From Monarcha castaneiventris obscurior (Eukaryota; Chordata; Aves; Passeriformes; Monarchidae): a DNA stretch of 64,000 nucleotides. A model generated the notes under the pieces. It saw nothing but the letters and a program-made list of their open reading frames with translations. It made no database searches and was not told the origin of the DNA. The translations under genes were made by a program, and so were the position numbers. Shown piece by piece: positions 25,001 to 36,899 of this stretch. How positions within the stretch are numbered: the first letter of the stretch is position 1; every line of letters begins with the position of its first letter. Location: contig JAMPIT010000884.1 in assembly GCA_026261815.1 (NCBI GenBank), positions 14,960,210 through 15,024,209 of the forward strand, written 5' to 3'.

Positions 25001-28000
25001 AAATTACCGAAAAAGGAGGAACATTAACCTACTATGCAGACAGAGAATTTCTCCCAGGTTGTCTACCCTTAAATAGGGATCTATTACTGCCACAGCGGCC
25101 ACTGCTCAGCAGCCTTGTCAGTAGAGTGGGAAGAGAGACCAAGGACTGGATGCACAGAGCAGACACCTGGTCTGTGCAGAGCCAGGGAAGCCACGAGTGT
25201 GCAGTGCCTCAGCTCAGGCTTTGCACAGAGTAATCCTGAATGGCTTAAAGCCCTCTTTGTGCTCGCTCCGTTTGAGGCGCCTGCACTGCCTCCAGTTTCC
25301 CTTGGCACAATTCGTACAACCCACAGGACTCTCCCTGTGTTCCAAGAACTTGCTGGTCTTTTCCCCCACCCAGAGTTATTGCTGCCCTGGGAAACACTCA
25401 GCTGTACCCTTCATTTCCATGGGGAGCTTCTCCCTTAGTGTCCAGCTCCTTTTTTTCCCATTCAGCCCTTTTTGTTCATTGTGGTGCATGAAGCCTGATA
25501 AGTGCAAAGCAATACCTGAATTTGGTGGATGGCAGAGGGGAGCTGCTTTGCAATTTCATTGGTTTATTTCTCAGAAATGGACAGAGAAAGATTTGTGTTG
25601 TTGCAGGGAAAAGCTGCTCAATTCGTATGTTTTAGAGCAAATCAGGATCAAAGCAAGTTATTGATTTATTAATGGTATGTAATTAACTGGCAATCAGTGA
25701 ACTATGAATCCAGGGTCAATATCAGCACCGCAACAGATAAACCACAACACGAGGTGCTTTCAAAATGTAAATGCTGGAAAATTCAGAAAGAGCCTTCCAC
25801 ATGTAATCCCCAAAAGGCTCCCACCACATTTGCCCTACATGAGGGTGAAGAGGGACCCTACAAGGCTGCAGAGGCAGTCCCTGGACTGTCAGTCCACTCA
25901 GGATGTCCACAGGGAGGGGGCAGTCCTTGCCTTGCTGGGCTGGGGTGTGAGGGGCTCCCCCCAAAAGGGTGAGAGAACCTTGCAGGAGTTGAATGCCCAG
26001 CACAGGAAAAGTCACGTTCAGCAAACACACGCAGAGTTTTACAAGGCAGCTCCTGAGCTGCTGGGCTTTGAAGAGCCGACCTCCAACCAAGTCATAAAAG
26101 TTGTTTTGCTGCACTGCCCCAGGACGGGAACATCAAAAAGATCAGGAGATAGATGCAAAATTAACCCTTTCTAAGCAGTCAGCTGTGAGAGCATGTGGAG
26201 GAAATGTTTGTAGATCAATACAGGTATCCATAATCACTAAAGAACACAGGCAACACGGGGAGATGTGCAAGCCTTTACCTGAAACCAACACCCACGCTGA
26301 CTTTTAAAAAGTTTTGATCCATCTGGGGACAGTAATGACCACGTGGGTTTGCTAATCCAAATGTATTCCAACACTGGGTACCTGTGCACGGCACCCCTGC
26401 TGGGACACGCCAGAAGAAGAGGCACAAGGCCAAGCAGGGAATCCGTGCCCAAAGGAGAAGCCAGGAAGGCAGCAAAGCTGCAGGGAGGTTTGTGTCCATG
26501 GCCCAGGGTATCCCTGGCTTGGGGAAGGATTACCCAACATGCCCCGATCTTGGATATAGCAGATATCCCAGCTTTCACTCCCATCGCCACTGCTCTTCCT
26601 TGGATAAGCAAGAGAGCACTCTGCCTGCAAACCACAGTGTTTCGCCTTTCAGTTTGCAGTGAAAGCACTTTTTGTTTAAGAAAACATATCCATATCAGCA
26701 CTAGAATTGTATTTTAGTGAAACATTCAGCAATATTTACACCAGCAGAACACTAACAGATAGTGCTGCATCTTCTACGTATGGAGCAAAGGGCTGACTTG
26801 CAACAGACTGCTATTTTGATAAGAATACCTTCTGCTTAGGAACTATTCTTAAGTTTATTTTTCAAGTGTTATTCCAAATCCATGTTATAAAATGTTTATA
26901 CGTGCACTTAGGAACATGGTTATGGTATAGATGTAAGAGGGAAAAAAAACCACCTCACAACTGGTGTCTTTTCTCATACTTAAAATGTCAGAACGGATTT
27001 GCAGCTCTCTCACCCTCGGGCTGTGCAGAGCCAAGCCTCCCAACACAGGGGATGCTGCTGAAGTGCCCATATGCCCCCAACCCCCAGCACACTTCTGTGG
27101 TGCTCGCACCCGCAGGGTAGCCCAGGAAATCCAGAGGGAAGCAGAGCGGGTCTGTCACCTTAAGGATGTGAAAGGAGATGTTCCCGTGACAATAAAAGCA
27201 TTCCTAAGTGCACCTCCAATCATAAATCATTTTCAAAATTGCTCCTGGCTTTTTAATTTCTTTCATTTGGAGGATTTATAGCGCTCTGATGTGCCAGAAT
27301 GTTTATTCCATGGGCTGCCCGTCATGTGGCACCCCACTGGCACAGCACCAGGCTCCAGTCCGTGTTAATCTAAACCTCTGCAATGATCATCTGCAGCTTC
27401 TAATAAATGACTGATAACTCCGGGTGTAACTCTTGCAGTGATTAAAGTTAACATCAGCACAGAGTGCTTCAGTGTTTCAGCCTCTTCTTGACGGCTATTT
27501 GCCATTCTCCCTTTTTAGTACTGCCATCACTGAAACAAAAAGCTTCTTGTTTGAAAATTATTTATGGAGTGTTGCAGTGCTTTATAAGATTTTCATACAC
27601 CACTCTGTGAACTGGGATCCTTTTGGATTAGAGTGTACTCTCAATTTCAGTCCATGGATGAGAACAACTTGATTTCTTTTCACAGTTTGCAGCTCCAGGA
27701 ATGGCCATGAATATGTATTCACGCCTTTTGACACTCCTTTGTGCCGGCTTTTGGGGAGGGCTGGGCAGGATCTGAGAAGTCAAAGATGGAGTGGACCCAC
27801 AAGACCCATCTGCCTCCTTGTGCAGGCTTGTGCTTCCTGAACGTGGCCCTCTTGTATTGGGGTGGGTTCCAGCTGAGGGGCTCCTGCTGCCGCCCCGCAG
27901 GGCTGCCAAACAATCTTAGATAATAACTTACAGAAAAACTTGTTGGCATCCATCCTAAACTCCCCCTTGTTATTTTTGCCTGGTGTCCCTGATACAAACC

Positions 28001-31000
28001 CAGCATCTGGTATCAAACCGTTCTCCTCCATTGCTGGAATTCACATTTACCTCCATCCACACTTTTGCATCCGTGACGTGCAAAGGCACCAGCCAAGAAC
28101 CACAACACATCCCAGCAAGGGCTGTGTGAAAACAGGACTAAAAAATCAATCCCTGCCTCAATGAGTTAATTGCTCAGATGAATTAAATTTACAGCACATG
28201 ACAGGAAACAACCCTGAGGTCTGGAGGGCAAAGCATTTCAAAGTTATAAAAGACTAAGTTGCCCATGCAATCATCTCCCGACCTTTGGAAAAGGCCACTT
28301 TCAGTGACAACGCTGTTTCCTGGTCCATCTGTCTGTCTCCTGGCCATTCCCAAAATCAAACTGATGCGAGACTGCATCTGTGAACCATTTTCTTTTGGTG
28401 CTAGTATTTCTCCCCTCCAGATGAGGAACCATGTTTCTGGCAGGTTCACTTCCAGTCTCCTTGCCTGGATCACCTCACTCCTGCTCTGCATCTGGGCTTC
28501 TGAGTCATTTCCCCCCCATGCCTTTCCTTCCACTTTCCCTGCTCCCTCTGGCACTCCCTGTTTCCTTTATTCCTCTAACCTGTGCAGTGCCTTTCTCCCT
28601 CTCCAGTCTAGCTCTTGCCTGCTGATGGAATTACAGTATGGCTGGCACTATGTGCCACACTAACACCACAAAGGCAGCTCCCAAGGATCAGGACCATTTT
28701 CCCCCTTGCCACAGGTTTATGCTCCAAAACATTGGAATTTCACAGATCTCAACTGCCCCAGTTTCTAGGTGTGGGCAGAAAACTCCCAGCCCACTCCTTA
28801 TTTTTATTCAGCTTTATCTTCTAACACTCTTTTTATAAGAAAGTTCAGTCAAGGAAGACACCTACCTAGAAAATTTCAGTCCAAGCAATTAGCTTGCCAG
28901 TGCCACAACTGGAGCATAATGGAGAATAAAACGTTTATGACTCTTAGAAGTCTTTGAGGCTCCAACTTCTGCCTGAAGTAGGTGTAATTTCTAAGGAAGG
29001 ATTTAAAGCTCTATTTGTGCTTTGCTCATGCACTTCACTACTGTTCTCTGGAAACATACCCTATTGACCAATTACGCTGTGTTCAAACACACGAGCAGCA
29101 ATTAACGTACTCATCTGCCTCACCTGTCACACGTGTATTTAAAATTCTCTCTTAGCATCTCAGCGTTTCTTAATCTCGTCAGCAAAACCCAAAGCACTGA
29201 TGTATTCTTAGGCACAGCACTTTTTTTTGCTCTCTCCGTGTGTTGCACCAGTTTTACACCCCATTGAGTTCAGGAGAGCTATACAGCAGGAAATTAGGCC
29301 CAAAGTACATATAGAGGTTTAAATCTGATCCTAAAACACTGTAACACACTGCTCTGAGGCCCTCTAATGGAGACAATGGCAGCCACGATCAGCAAAATGA
29401 AATGGAATTAACACTAAACAAAGAAATTTCCACTGGAGGAGGCAGCTCAGGGAACACATACTCAGTGAGGAGTGGATAGATACTTCTCTGCAGTTGAAGT
29501 GACTTTTACTTATGTATTTGTTTGTTTATTCAGAGCAGAAGGTCAAGAGGGTTTGGTTTTTTTAGAGAAGCAGGGATGGGGAGTGAATGAAATTAGATCA
29601 GAGGGAAGAGTACAGGTGAGACCTCCTGGAAACCTCTGCCCACACATCTTTGCTGGGGAGGTCCCTGCTGTGTCTCCAAGGACAGTGTGCGGGCAGAGGG
29701 GCTCCAGCGAGTGGCCAAGAGTACCTGTCCATCCTCTCTGAAAATGCTGTGTTGCAGTCTAACATAGTTATGCAGTCTAACACAACACATTCAAGCAGCT
29801 CTGTACCCTCCCATGCTGCTTACACACCCCTTTCACCCTGACTGCCTGTGTGGAGCTGCTTTGGGCCATGTCTGCTCCTTCCTCTCTGGCAAATCCTAAG
29901 CCAGCATAACGCCAAGATGTTCCTGCTCATCTGCAGCTCTTCTTAGGGATCTTGCATTGGGATTTTACTTGGCATTGTCAGGACAAGTTTAAGAAATGCT
30001 TCAGAAATTACGAAACAGCTTTGCCTTCAGTCCGCTGGGGATACCTTTTTCTTCTGTCTCAGCTGCCTCCTCCTCACCTCCTCATCTTAAGTGTCTTAAA
30101 GAAATAGAAGTTGTGGGAATTTGCTCAGGGTAATGGTAGAGAAAAGTAAAGATATTTTTCTCAATCGCTGCAGGAATGTGTTGGATTGCTCTGGATCCCA
30201 TCAAGTTGTTTGAATGTGTTGGACATCCACACTATAACAGCAGCCAAAGATATCTGTCATTTCTGACTCTTCCTGTAAGCTGAGGCATCAGTCACAGAGC
30301 TGTGCTTTTTTCATTTAAACCTGCATTCCACACTCAGAAATAAAGAAGGAAACCATGTAAAGATTATTCCTGTTTCATTAGCTGACCCGAACAAGCCAAG
30401 CAACCCATGCCAGCTCTCCAAGAAATGTAGTGGCTCCCTGCCCAGCCTCAGTACATCTTCAAGTATTTATTTAAAGCTCCTTGAGCTTTAAACAGGTGCA
30501 GGGCAGGTCACTTTTCAGATCCCAAGTTTTTAAGGGCCATTCTGAAGCACATTTAGCAGAAGAGACCCAGGATGACACTGTTTTACAGACGGGCACAGGC
30601 ACTTCGTGAGTACCTGCTATCTCCAAGGATGGGTCTGGCTGCCAGGTGGGGAAAAATCTGTGTTTGTGTAGATGTTCCCCACTCTGCCGTCATCAAACAC
30701 CGAAATAACCCATTTAAAAGTGCTGAAGAAACTTGGGGCACTCAGTCCCTGGTGCCTGGATCTATACTTAGAGGGGCATTACTGGATGATGTGATCCTAC
30801 CAGATTGCAGGGTTTATTTCTTTCCAACATTAGAGGACTCGTCAACCCTGAAGGGACTAAGGGAGGGAGGATGGAGAGGATGAAACCACCTGGATGTGCA
30901 GCACTGCAGGTTTAAAGCTCCCAGTCCCAGGGCTCAGCACGCACACCATCCTTGCAGCTTCTGGGCTTCAGCCTGAGAATTGCTCCAGCAGCATGAGCCA

Positions 31001-32204
31001 CACAGCATCCCCTCTGTGCCCGTGTTAGGCTTTTCTTAACATTCAGAGGGAAATAACAAAAGTTCCCCTTTTCCTTCACAGCTCTTTTGCTTTTCGCCTA
31101 ATGAAGCTGGAATATAAAATGTTGAAGGAAAAAGCAGTTTTCCCCCTACAGTAGAATTTCTTTTTCAGTTATTTTTAATCTGACATCTGTTTTAACATGC
31201 ATTCACACACCACATTTATTTTAATTTTTTCCCTCCCTTGTGTTTTATTATTTACCTCCTGTTCCAAAGAGATCACAAAAGATTACACTTCAGTGAAGCA
31301 ATAACAGCGGTGGCAATGATCTCTCTTACTTCTCACAACTTTTCTTTTTACCCCTCTGTTTTTCCTTTATCTACATCTCCCCATCACCGCCGTCCCAGAG
31401 GCCTCGTTACAGCTGCTATCACACGGGGTGGAAGCATTCATGGGGTTTTTTTGGAATTGGACAGATATGTGCTAACTAGAACACAAAGCCCTTCTTGTTC
31501 AGAGCCCCGATAGTCGCTCTTTGCTCTGTTTCAATTCATGCCTTTAAAAAAGTTCCACCAAGAAATCATGCTCTGGGTCAGCTGCTGCCTGTGCTTTGAA
31601 GAAAGCCCCAGACTCTGCTGAAGGCAGCAGAAAGCAGCCAGCAATGAGACGTGCCAGCCTTCAGCCAGACTTCTGACGTGATGCTGGCTGAATGTTTCAT
31701 TTCCCCTGGAAATGAAGATAACATCCTTAATCATCTTACGTGTAATTAAAGCATACGCGTTCTCCAGCTTCTCCTAAGAAGCTGGTTGCCCAGGTCTGAG
31801 GGTTAGGGTGGGAAAGAAAATTCTCGATGGACCAGTAATCACTACAGACATTTTTAGCACTTTCCTGCCCCAGGGCAGCCTCTCAGGCAGTGAGAGAGAG
31901 CATGGGCTGCTTGGTGCAGCTGGCAGGCTCAGTGGTGAAGCTTGCCCAGCTCCTCTCGAGGTTGTGACAGAGGCAGGGACCCCTAACCCATGGGATTACT
32001 AAACCAGCCTTGTCACTGGCTTGGCCCAGACATAGGAATGGAACTGGTGGGCTGCTTTGCTCGTTTGTCTTGTTAACCAGTAAATAGGTGAGAACTCATT
32101 TAAGTCTTCGAACAAAATCAGGCTATGAAGCTTTCCCTCATCTTTCTGGGTAAATCATCACCCATCTTTAGGGTTTGGTTACATAAGGGCACGGTGGTGT
32201 ATAG
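22021..32204. other. intergenic DNA, no gene recognised
   Basis: Ten kilobases almost free of recognisable repeats. AT-rich segments at about 24230-24430 and 27180-27480 have the look of conserved non-coding DNA (homeodomain-type TAATTA and ATTAAT motifs, no repeats), but this is untested. The 173-codon open frame at 22193-22714 (minus) has no family features. The palindrome at 30470 is listed separately. Confidence 0.65.
30470..30492. repeat. 23-bp near-perfect palindrome
   Basis: TTTAAAGCTC (30470-30479), spacer CTT, GAGCTTTAAA (30483-30492): 10-bp perfect arms. It could be a dimeric protein-binding site or chance. No flanking evidence decides. Confidence 0.7.
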
Positions 32205-32604
32205 AGAGGACACTCATCTCCACCAGCTGAGCCTGCAAAGGGCCTGTTCAGCCTCAGGAAGAGGTGACTGAGAGGAGTCCGTGTCAATGCCCACCAGTGT
32301 CTGAAGGGAGGGTGTCGAGAGGATGGACCAGGCTCTGCTCAGCAGTGCCCAGCAGGAGGACAAGAGGCAACAGGCAGAAACTGATGCTCTGGAAGTTCTA
32401 CATGAACATGAGGAAGAACTTCTTTCAGTGCAGTGACTGAGCACTGAACAGACTGCCCAAAGAGGCTGTGGAGCCTCCCTCACTGGAGATATTCCAGAAC
32501 ACCTGGACACAATTCTGTGCCGTGTGCTCTGGGATGGCCCTGCTGGAGCAGGGAGGTGGCACCAGCTGTGGGCCCTTCCAACCTGACCCATACTGTGATT
32601 CCTC
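32205..32604 (+). mobile_element. CR1 LINE 3' fragment (about 400 bp)
   Basis: In plus orientation it reads GAGGACACTCATCTCCACCA, GGGCCTGTTCAGCCTCAGG, GGACAAGAGGCAACAGGCAG, GAGGAAGAACTTCTTTCAGT, ACAGACTGCCCAAAGAGGCT, GGAGATATTCCAGAACACCT, CCCTTCCAACCTGACCCATA and CTGTGATTC. The order follows the CR1 3' region. It is more diverged than the other copies, so it is older or from another subfamily. Confidence 0.88.
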
Positions 32605-35600
32605 TACTCCTCCCATACAGAAAGCAAGGCTTGAAAGAACAAGTGTAGTCAATTCCAGTATGGCTTCCTCAGTTTGTTAACATTGTTTAAAAAGCCCTTT
32701 GTTTTCATCTCAGCTAAAGAAGCAATTTTAAATTTATGCTTTCACAATTCACTGTTTTCAAACACTGCCTGTGATCTCAGAGATCTGAAACTTTTATGCC
32801 TCAAAAAAGCTTTGCTGTATTTTTCTACACCCATCACCCATTCACTCCTGCTTTTAGGGAGTGCAAGGGCTGCAAACTTTCTTGGTGCTTCTTTCTAAGT
32901 CTTATCACCTCTTAATTTAGCACAGTTCTGACTTTCTGGGACTTAAATAAAAACAGGATATCAGTAATTTTACCAATGGTGTCTTTACATAATAAGAACA
33001 CACTTCTCTTTGGTTGCCCTGTTACATAAGGACTGGCCAGAAGGACAATTTTCTTTCTCTCCTGGTCAGGTTACACCTAAATAAAAGCAGTTCCCTCCTT
33101 TTACTCCTACCCCACACAATACATATCCTCCAGCTGTGATTTCAGCAAAAGCTCACCAAGATTTGGATAAAACTTGCTGTTGTTGTTCATGGGGGTTTTT
33201 TCTCCCCAAGAGAGGCAAGGAGGCAAAGTTCCAACTGAGCAAAATAAAATTAAAAGTAGATCAGTTTTTTCTGTCTCAGTGGCACATGCTATGGTATATA
33301 ATGTATGTTCCCTGCTTCACAAAGGAAATGAAAGAATGAACTTATACGACTGATGAAATAAAGATATCAAAGTATTACTTGCCCCAGCTGATATGTGCAC
33401 TTCACATATAATTACTATTTAATATCTTTGTCTCCTACAAACCAGGAAAAAAGCTTACACTCTCTCCCAATTCCCTCTTCTAGTAAATAAGCTGATGCAG
33501 AATATTCCAGATTTGCAGTTTCTACTTGACTTTCTTCTTGAATTTATTCTCTTCTTTTGCAAAGTAATGTGGTCTACAAAATGAAGCTATTTAAAATCCT
33601 AAATGAATAAGTGTTATAAAAATAATAAATTAGTATACAAGACTGACTTGCACAAAACATATGCTACACTCTGAAATATATTTAGACGTGAGTGCATAAT
33701 TGCCTGTTCCTTTTCTAATGGCCTGAAGCACAGAACTAAATCTGAACTTTTCCCACAGTCTGTGCAGCGACGGAGCGCCGCCTCCTCCACACTTCCCAGG
33801 AGCCCAGGTCCTCTGCCTCTCACGGGCTGCCTGCAGCCTCCACAAACCCCAGCTGGCCATGGCAACTGAGGAGCAGCAAAGGGCCAGCAGGGAAAAGATG
33901 GGACAGGTGGAAAAAAAGGGAATGGAGGTGCCAGTTAGGGGGAAGCGCAGCAAGCACTCCCAGCTCCCTGTGGGTGGGAGTGTAGATCCTGCCCAGCCAG
34001 CCTCTGACCCCAGCTCAGAATTAGGGTAGTCCCTGTACCTGGCTCTCTCACAGGCTCAGTGCTGGCACAAGCCCAGGGATGCTTCTGGCCCTGCCCAGCC
34101 TTCTTCCAACCACAGCAGGGGCCCAGGAGCCCCACTCAGCTCAGCCACCCTCCAGCCCTGCCTCTTCCTCATCCCAGCATGGATCCCATACCTGCCAAGG
34201 TGGTACAGGCCCCTCGGATAAGCCTCGTTCCCTGCCTCCAGCCCGGGCCCTTGCTGCTCCTGATGGGATCTGTGGCCCAGTTCAAGCCCTCACATCCCTC
34301 GGGGCTGTCAGCAGAGGAATTGTTGGCTGGTACCAGCAGCTTCTGCAGGAGGGCTGAGAGACGAGGCTCTGGGGCACGCTGGTGGCCCACAGACAGAGAC
34401 AACGTGGATAGAACTCAAATCACCATGGAGTTAAAAACAACCAGTTGCTCTGAAACACTGAGCCTTGTGCTCATTCCTCGAAAAAGAACAACCCCCAAAC
34501 CAGAATCATCTTTATTTGGATGTGTTTACAGACTGTTACTTTTTTCTTCTTGACAAAAATATAAATGTTTCAAGAGAAAAAAATGTAATAAACTAATTTC
34601 CAATCCAGCTTCTCTGAAAACACTGGTTGGCTTGGAGTTGCACAGTATTTCACATAGGTGTGTTTTTAATGTTCATGGAAAAGGGAAGTGGCTATCCTCG
34701 ACTTTTCAGGAACCTCTCCCTCTGCAAAGGGAGCCTGTCACCCCTGAAGTAACCAGCAGCAGCCCATGAGCACATCAAAACTGTTGACAGAATTCCTCCT
34801 GGCAAGTTCTTTCATCAACACAGTTCCCGTGGAGACAGTGAGGTTTTTCTCACCAACTCACCTTACACAGTGAGGTGGCAAAGTTGGACCTCCATTAATT
34901 TTAAGGAACTACACAGAGTCCTCCACCTAGAAACTAAAGCATCTCCAAACAATAGTTTCTATCATCACCCTAATTGTCCAAAAGACAACCAACAACAAAA
35001 AAATGTGGTTTGCAAGTGGCATTACTTCCCGCTATGGAAGTATGGACATTTATAATATTTAATAACATTTGGAGAGCTAAACAGCAGCAAAATCCAGTGT
35101 GTGGTGGCTGGGAGGGCATGGCAGAGGGCCAGCCTGGTAAGCACCTGGTGGGAGCTGACTTCATATAAGAGGCTCTGTATTCCTGAAAGCTCAGCAGCAG
35201 AATTCTCCTCTCAATATGCAGACAGGCACTTGGATTTTTCATTGATGGAACTGGCAATGAAATCAGAAGGAAAACCCATGGTAAAAAGGGCCACTTTTCA
35301 GGAAAACAAATGGGAAAAGGGAGTCACAGCACAGCCTCACCTTCTGGGTTGAGACCTAAAGCAGAAAAAGACTGAAAGCCTTGGATAAACTACTTCCTGA
35401 GAAATTAAGGTCCATTTTTATTTCTAAGCACTACATAGAGGATTTTTCTTTCTGTGTATGTTGTTTTTCTTGGCTTTTCTCCTCCTCATCAGCTTTTCTA
35501 TCTGTCCAAGGTGTTTTGTAGCACACTAGTGATTCAGGTGGTATAGCCAGATAAATAACTGAGTTATTATCTTTATAATAAATCTCTTTGAAATAAATGC

Positions 35601-36189
35601 ACCTTGTAGCTTGATTTACAGCAAAATCCTCCTCCTCCTCTTACTTCCATGATGAGACCTACTTAAGTCAGTGAGACTAGTCATGATGATAAGATAATTA
35701 AGTTTTTAGTACAACTCTGGTTAGTGAGCAGAATGCAGTTCTGATATAATGAATCTACTAGCTCCAGTCTGATATTCAAAAGGTGTTGGTGATTTGGGTA
35801 TTATTCTTAATGTGCTCTGAAAAGGGGCACATTTTTTACATTAAAGCATTAAACTCCATATAGGACACAATCCAGATCATGTTTTGAATTAAAGTATTTC
35901 TTTTGGAAAGGCAAAGTTGAAGTTCAGCCAGCCTAGCAGTGACACCTGCAAACTGACAGTCAAACCCCCTGACATTAAAATGGAAAGATTTGCATGAATG
36001 TGTTTCAAAATGACAGGAGACAGGAACTGGAGCTTCTAAGCAAGTTAGACTAAAATTTTAAAGAGTGAAATGCCTAAAAATAGGCCCCTGAATGCATAGT
36101 TAGGCACCTATATAGAGACTGCTTGATTTTCAGTTGTTCTGATCACCCAGAGCTCCCATTAACTTCAGGAGCAACTGTGGATACTCAGC
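32605..36189. other. intergenic DNA beyond the DERA 3' end, with a GC-rich block
   Basis: Mostly AT-rich. About 33760-34440 is a distinctly GC-rich block, free of repeats that I can name, with chance open frames on both strands. No SLC15A5-like or other transporter exon was seen here. Confidence 0.65.
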
Positions 36190-36206
36190 TGTTCTAGAAA
36201 TCAAGC
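36121..36206. repeat. old imperfect palindrome, MITE-like relic
   Basis: The 86-bp segment folds back on itself: the ends GCTTGAT and ATCAAGC are exact complements, and pairing continues imperfectly through about 30 bp per side around a centre near 36163. Flanking phrases such as TTAGGCACCTA at about 36101-36111 resemble a palindromic MITE-like repeat that I recall as common in turtle and crocodilian genomes. If so, this is a very old copy predating birds. The family is from memory and I do not assign a name. It lies next to the distal candidate DERA poly(A) signal and so falls at the far end of the UTR. Confidence 0.5.
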
Positions 36207-36842
36207 CACTTTTATTCAAGGGTCTAAATATGGATGTCTGTGCCCAAGTTTGGGGGGAAAAATACAAAAAATAAAAAAGAGGTCTGGTTGGCATTTTTTT
36301 TTCCTACAGAAGACATTTTATAAAAGAGAAGTAATAGCCAAATTTCATTCTTCTTTCCCCTTACAATGCTTGAAACTGAATCAACAGAACAATTAATAGT
36401 GCAACACATTTGAGCCAGAAGATTGTCTGAGGTGAATGGAAATCTATTCCAAGATCAGTAGCTCTTAATTAGCAATCTGAAACATTCCATGGATATTTCA
36501 TATTCTGCGACTGCAAAGTGTAACCAGGCCACCTAAATCTTTCTCATAGTATTTCAGGGTTGCCATTAATAAGCTTTTCAGGCTGGTCTGAGGAACTTTG
36601 GAAGATTAACTTTGCAAATCTGTAAGTATTAAATAGTTAACTATTTCAGAAATGCCACTTTTTTTCTGCTTTTGGATCAAGTACAACCAGCAGACTTGAG
36701 CATATTTTTAAATACCATAAACTATGAAAAAGGGAGAATTAGGCCTTTAATTCTTTCATATGCACTTGGTTGTCAGAAGACTTCTGAATGCTGTTTGCTT
36801 AAAGACCTCTTTTGTAAAAGTAATCCTGAGTTGGTTTTGTGT
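36190..36842 (-). other. DERA: probable DERA 3' UTR with two candidate poly(A) signals
   Basis: This is the minus-strand sequence after the DERA stop. Two poly(A) hexamers are visible on that strand: ATTAAA at 36751-36746, about 92 nt after the stop, and AATAAA at 36216-36211, about 630 nt after it. Either could end the transcript, giving a short or long UTR. The left boundary here assumes the distal signal with cleavage roughly 20 nt further. No other reading frame in this stretch looks coding. Confidence 0.5.
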
Positions 36843-36899
36843 CTAAGCCATTGCCAGTTCATGCTGAAGTGCATAAGAGCCAGTCACATGATAGAAAAT
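36843..36899 (-). CDS. DERA: DERA terminal coding exon and stop codon, residues 301-318
   Basis: This short terminal coding segment has no start codon and is easy to miss. A strong acceptor (pyrimidine tract, then CTTGCAG) precedes 18 codons, IFYHVTGSYALQHELAMA, and a TAG stop at 36845-36843. The frame continues from DIEQQ of the previous exon with no split codon. The segment resembles the mammalian C-terminus (IYHHVTGRYAAYHDLPMS, recalled from memory) in spacing and in the YHVTG...YA core. The last few residues differ, as expected for a flexible tail. The match depends on a short peptide, but phase, acceptor and length all agree. Confidence 0.94.
   Translation of the reverse strand: MFYHVTGSYALQHELAMA

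Noticed and set aside
34059..34553. 164-codon plus-strand open frame in the GC-rich block
   Set aside because: Overlapping frames are also open and no protein family is recognised; explained by base composition.
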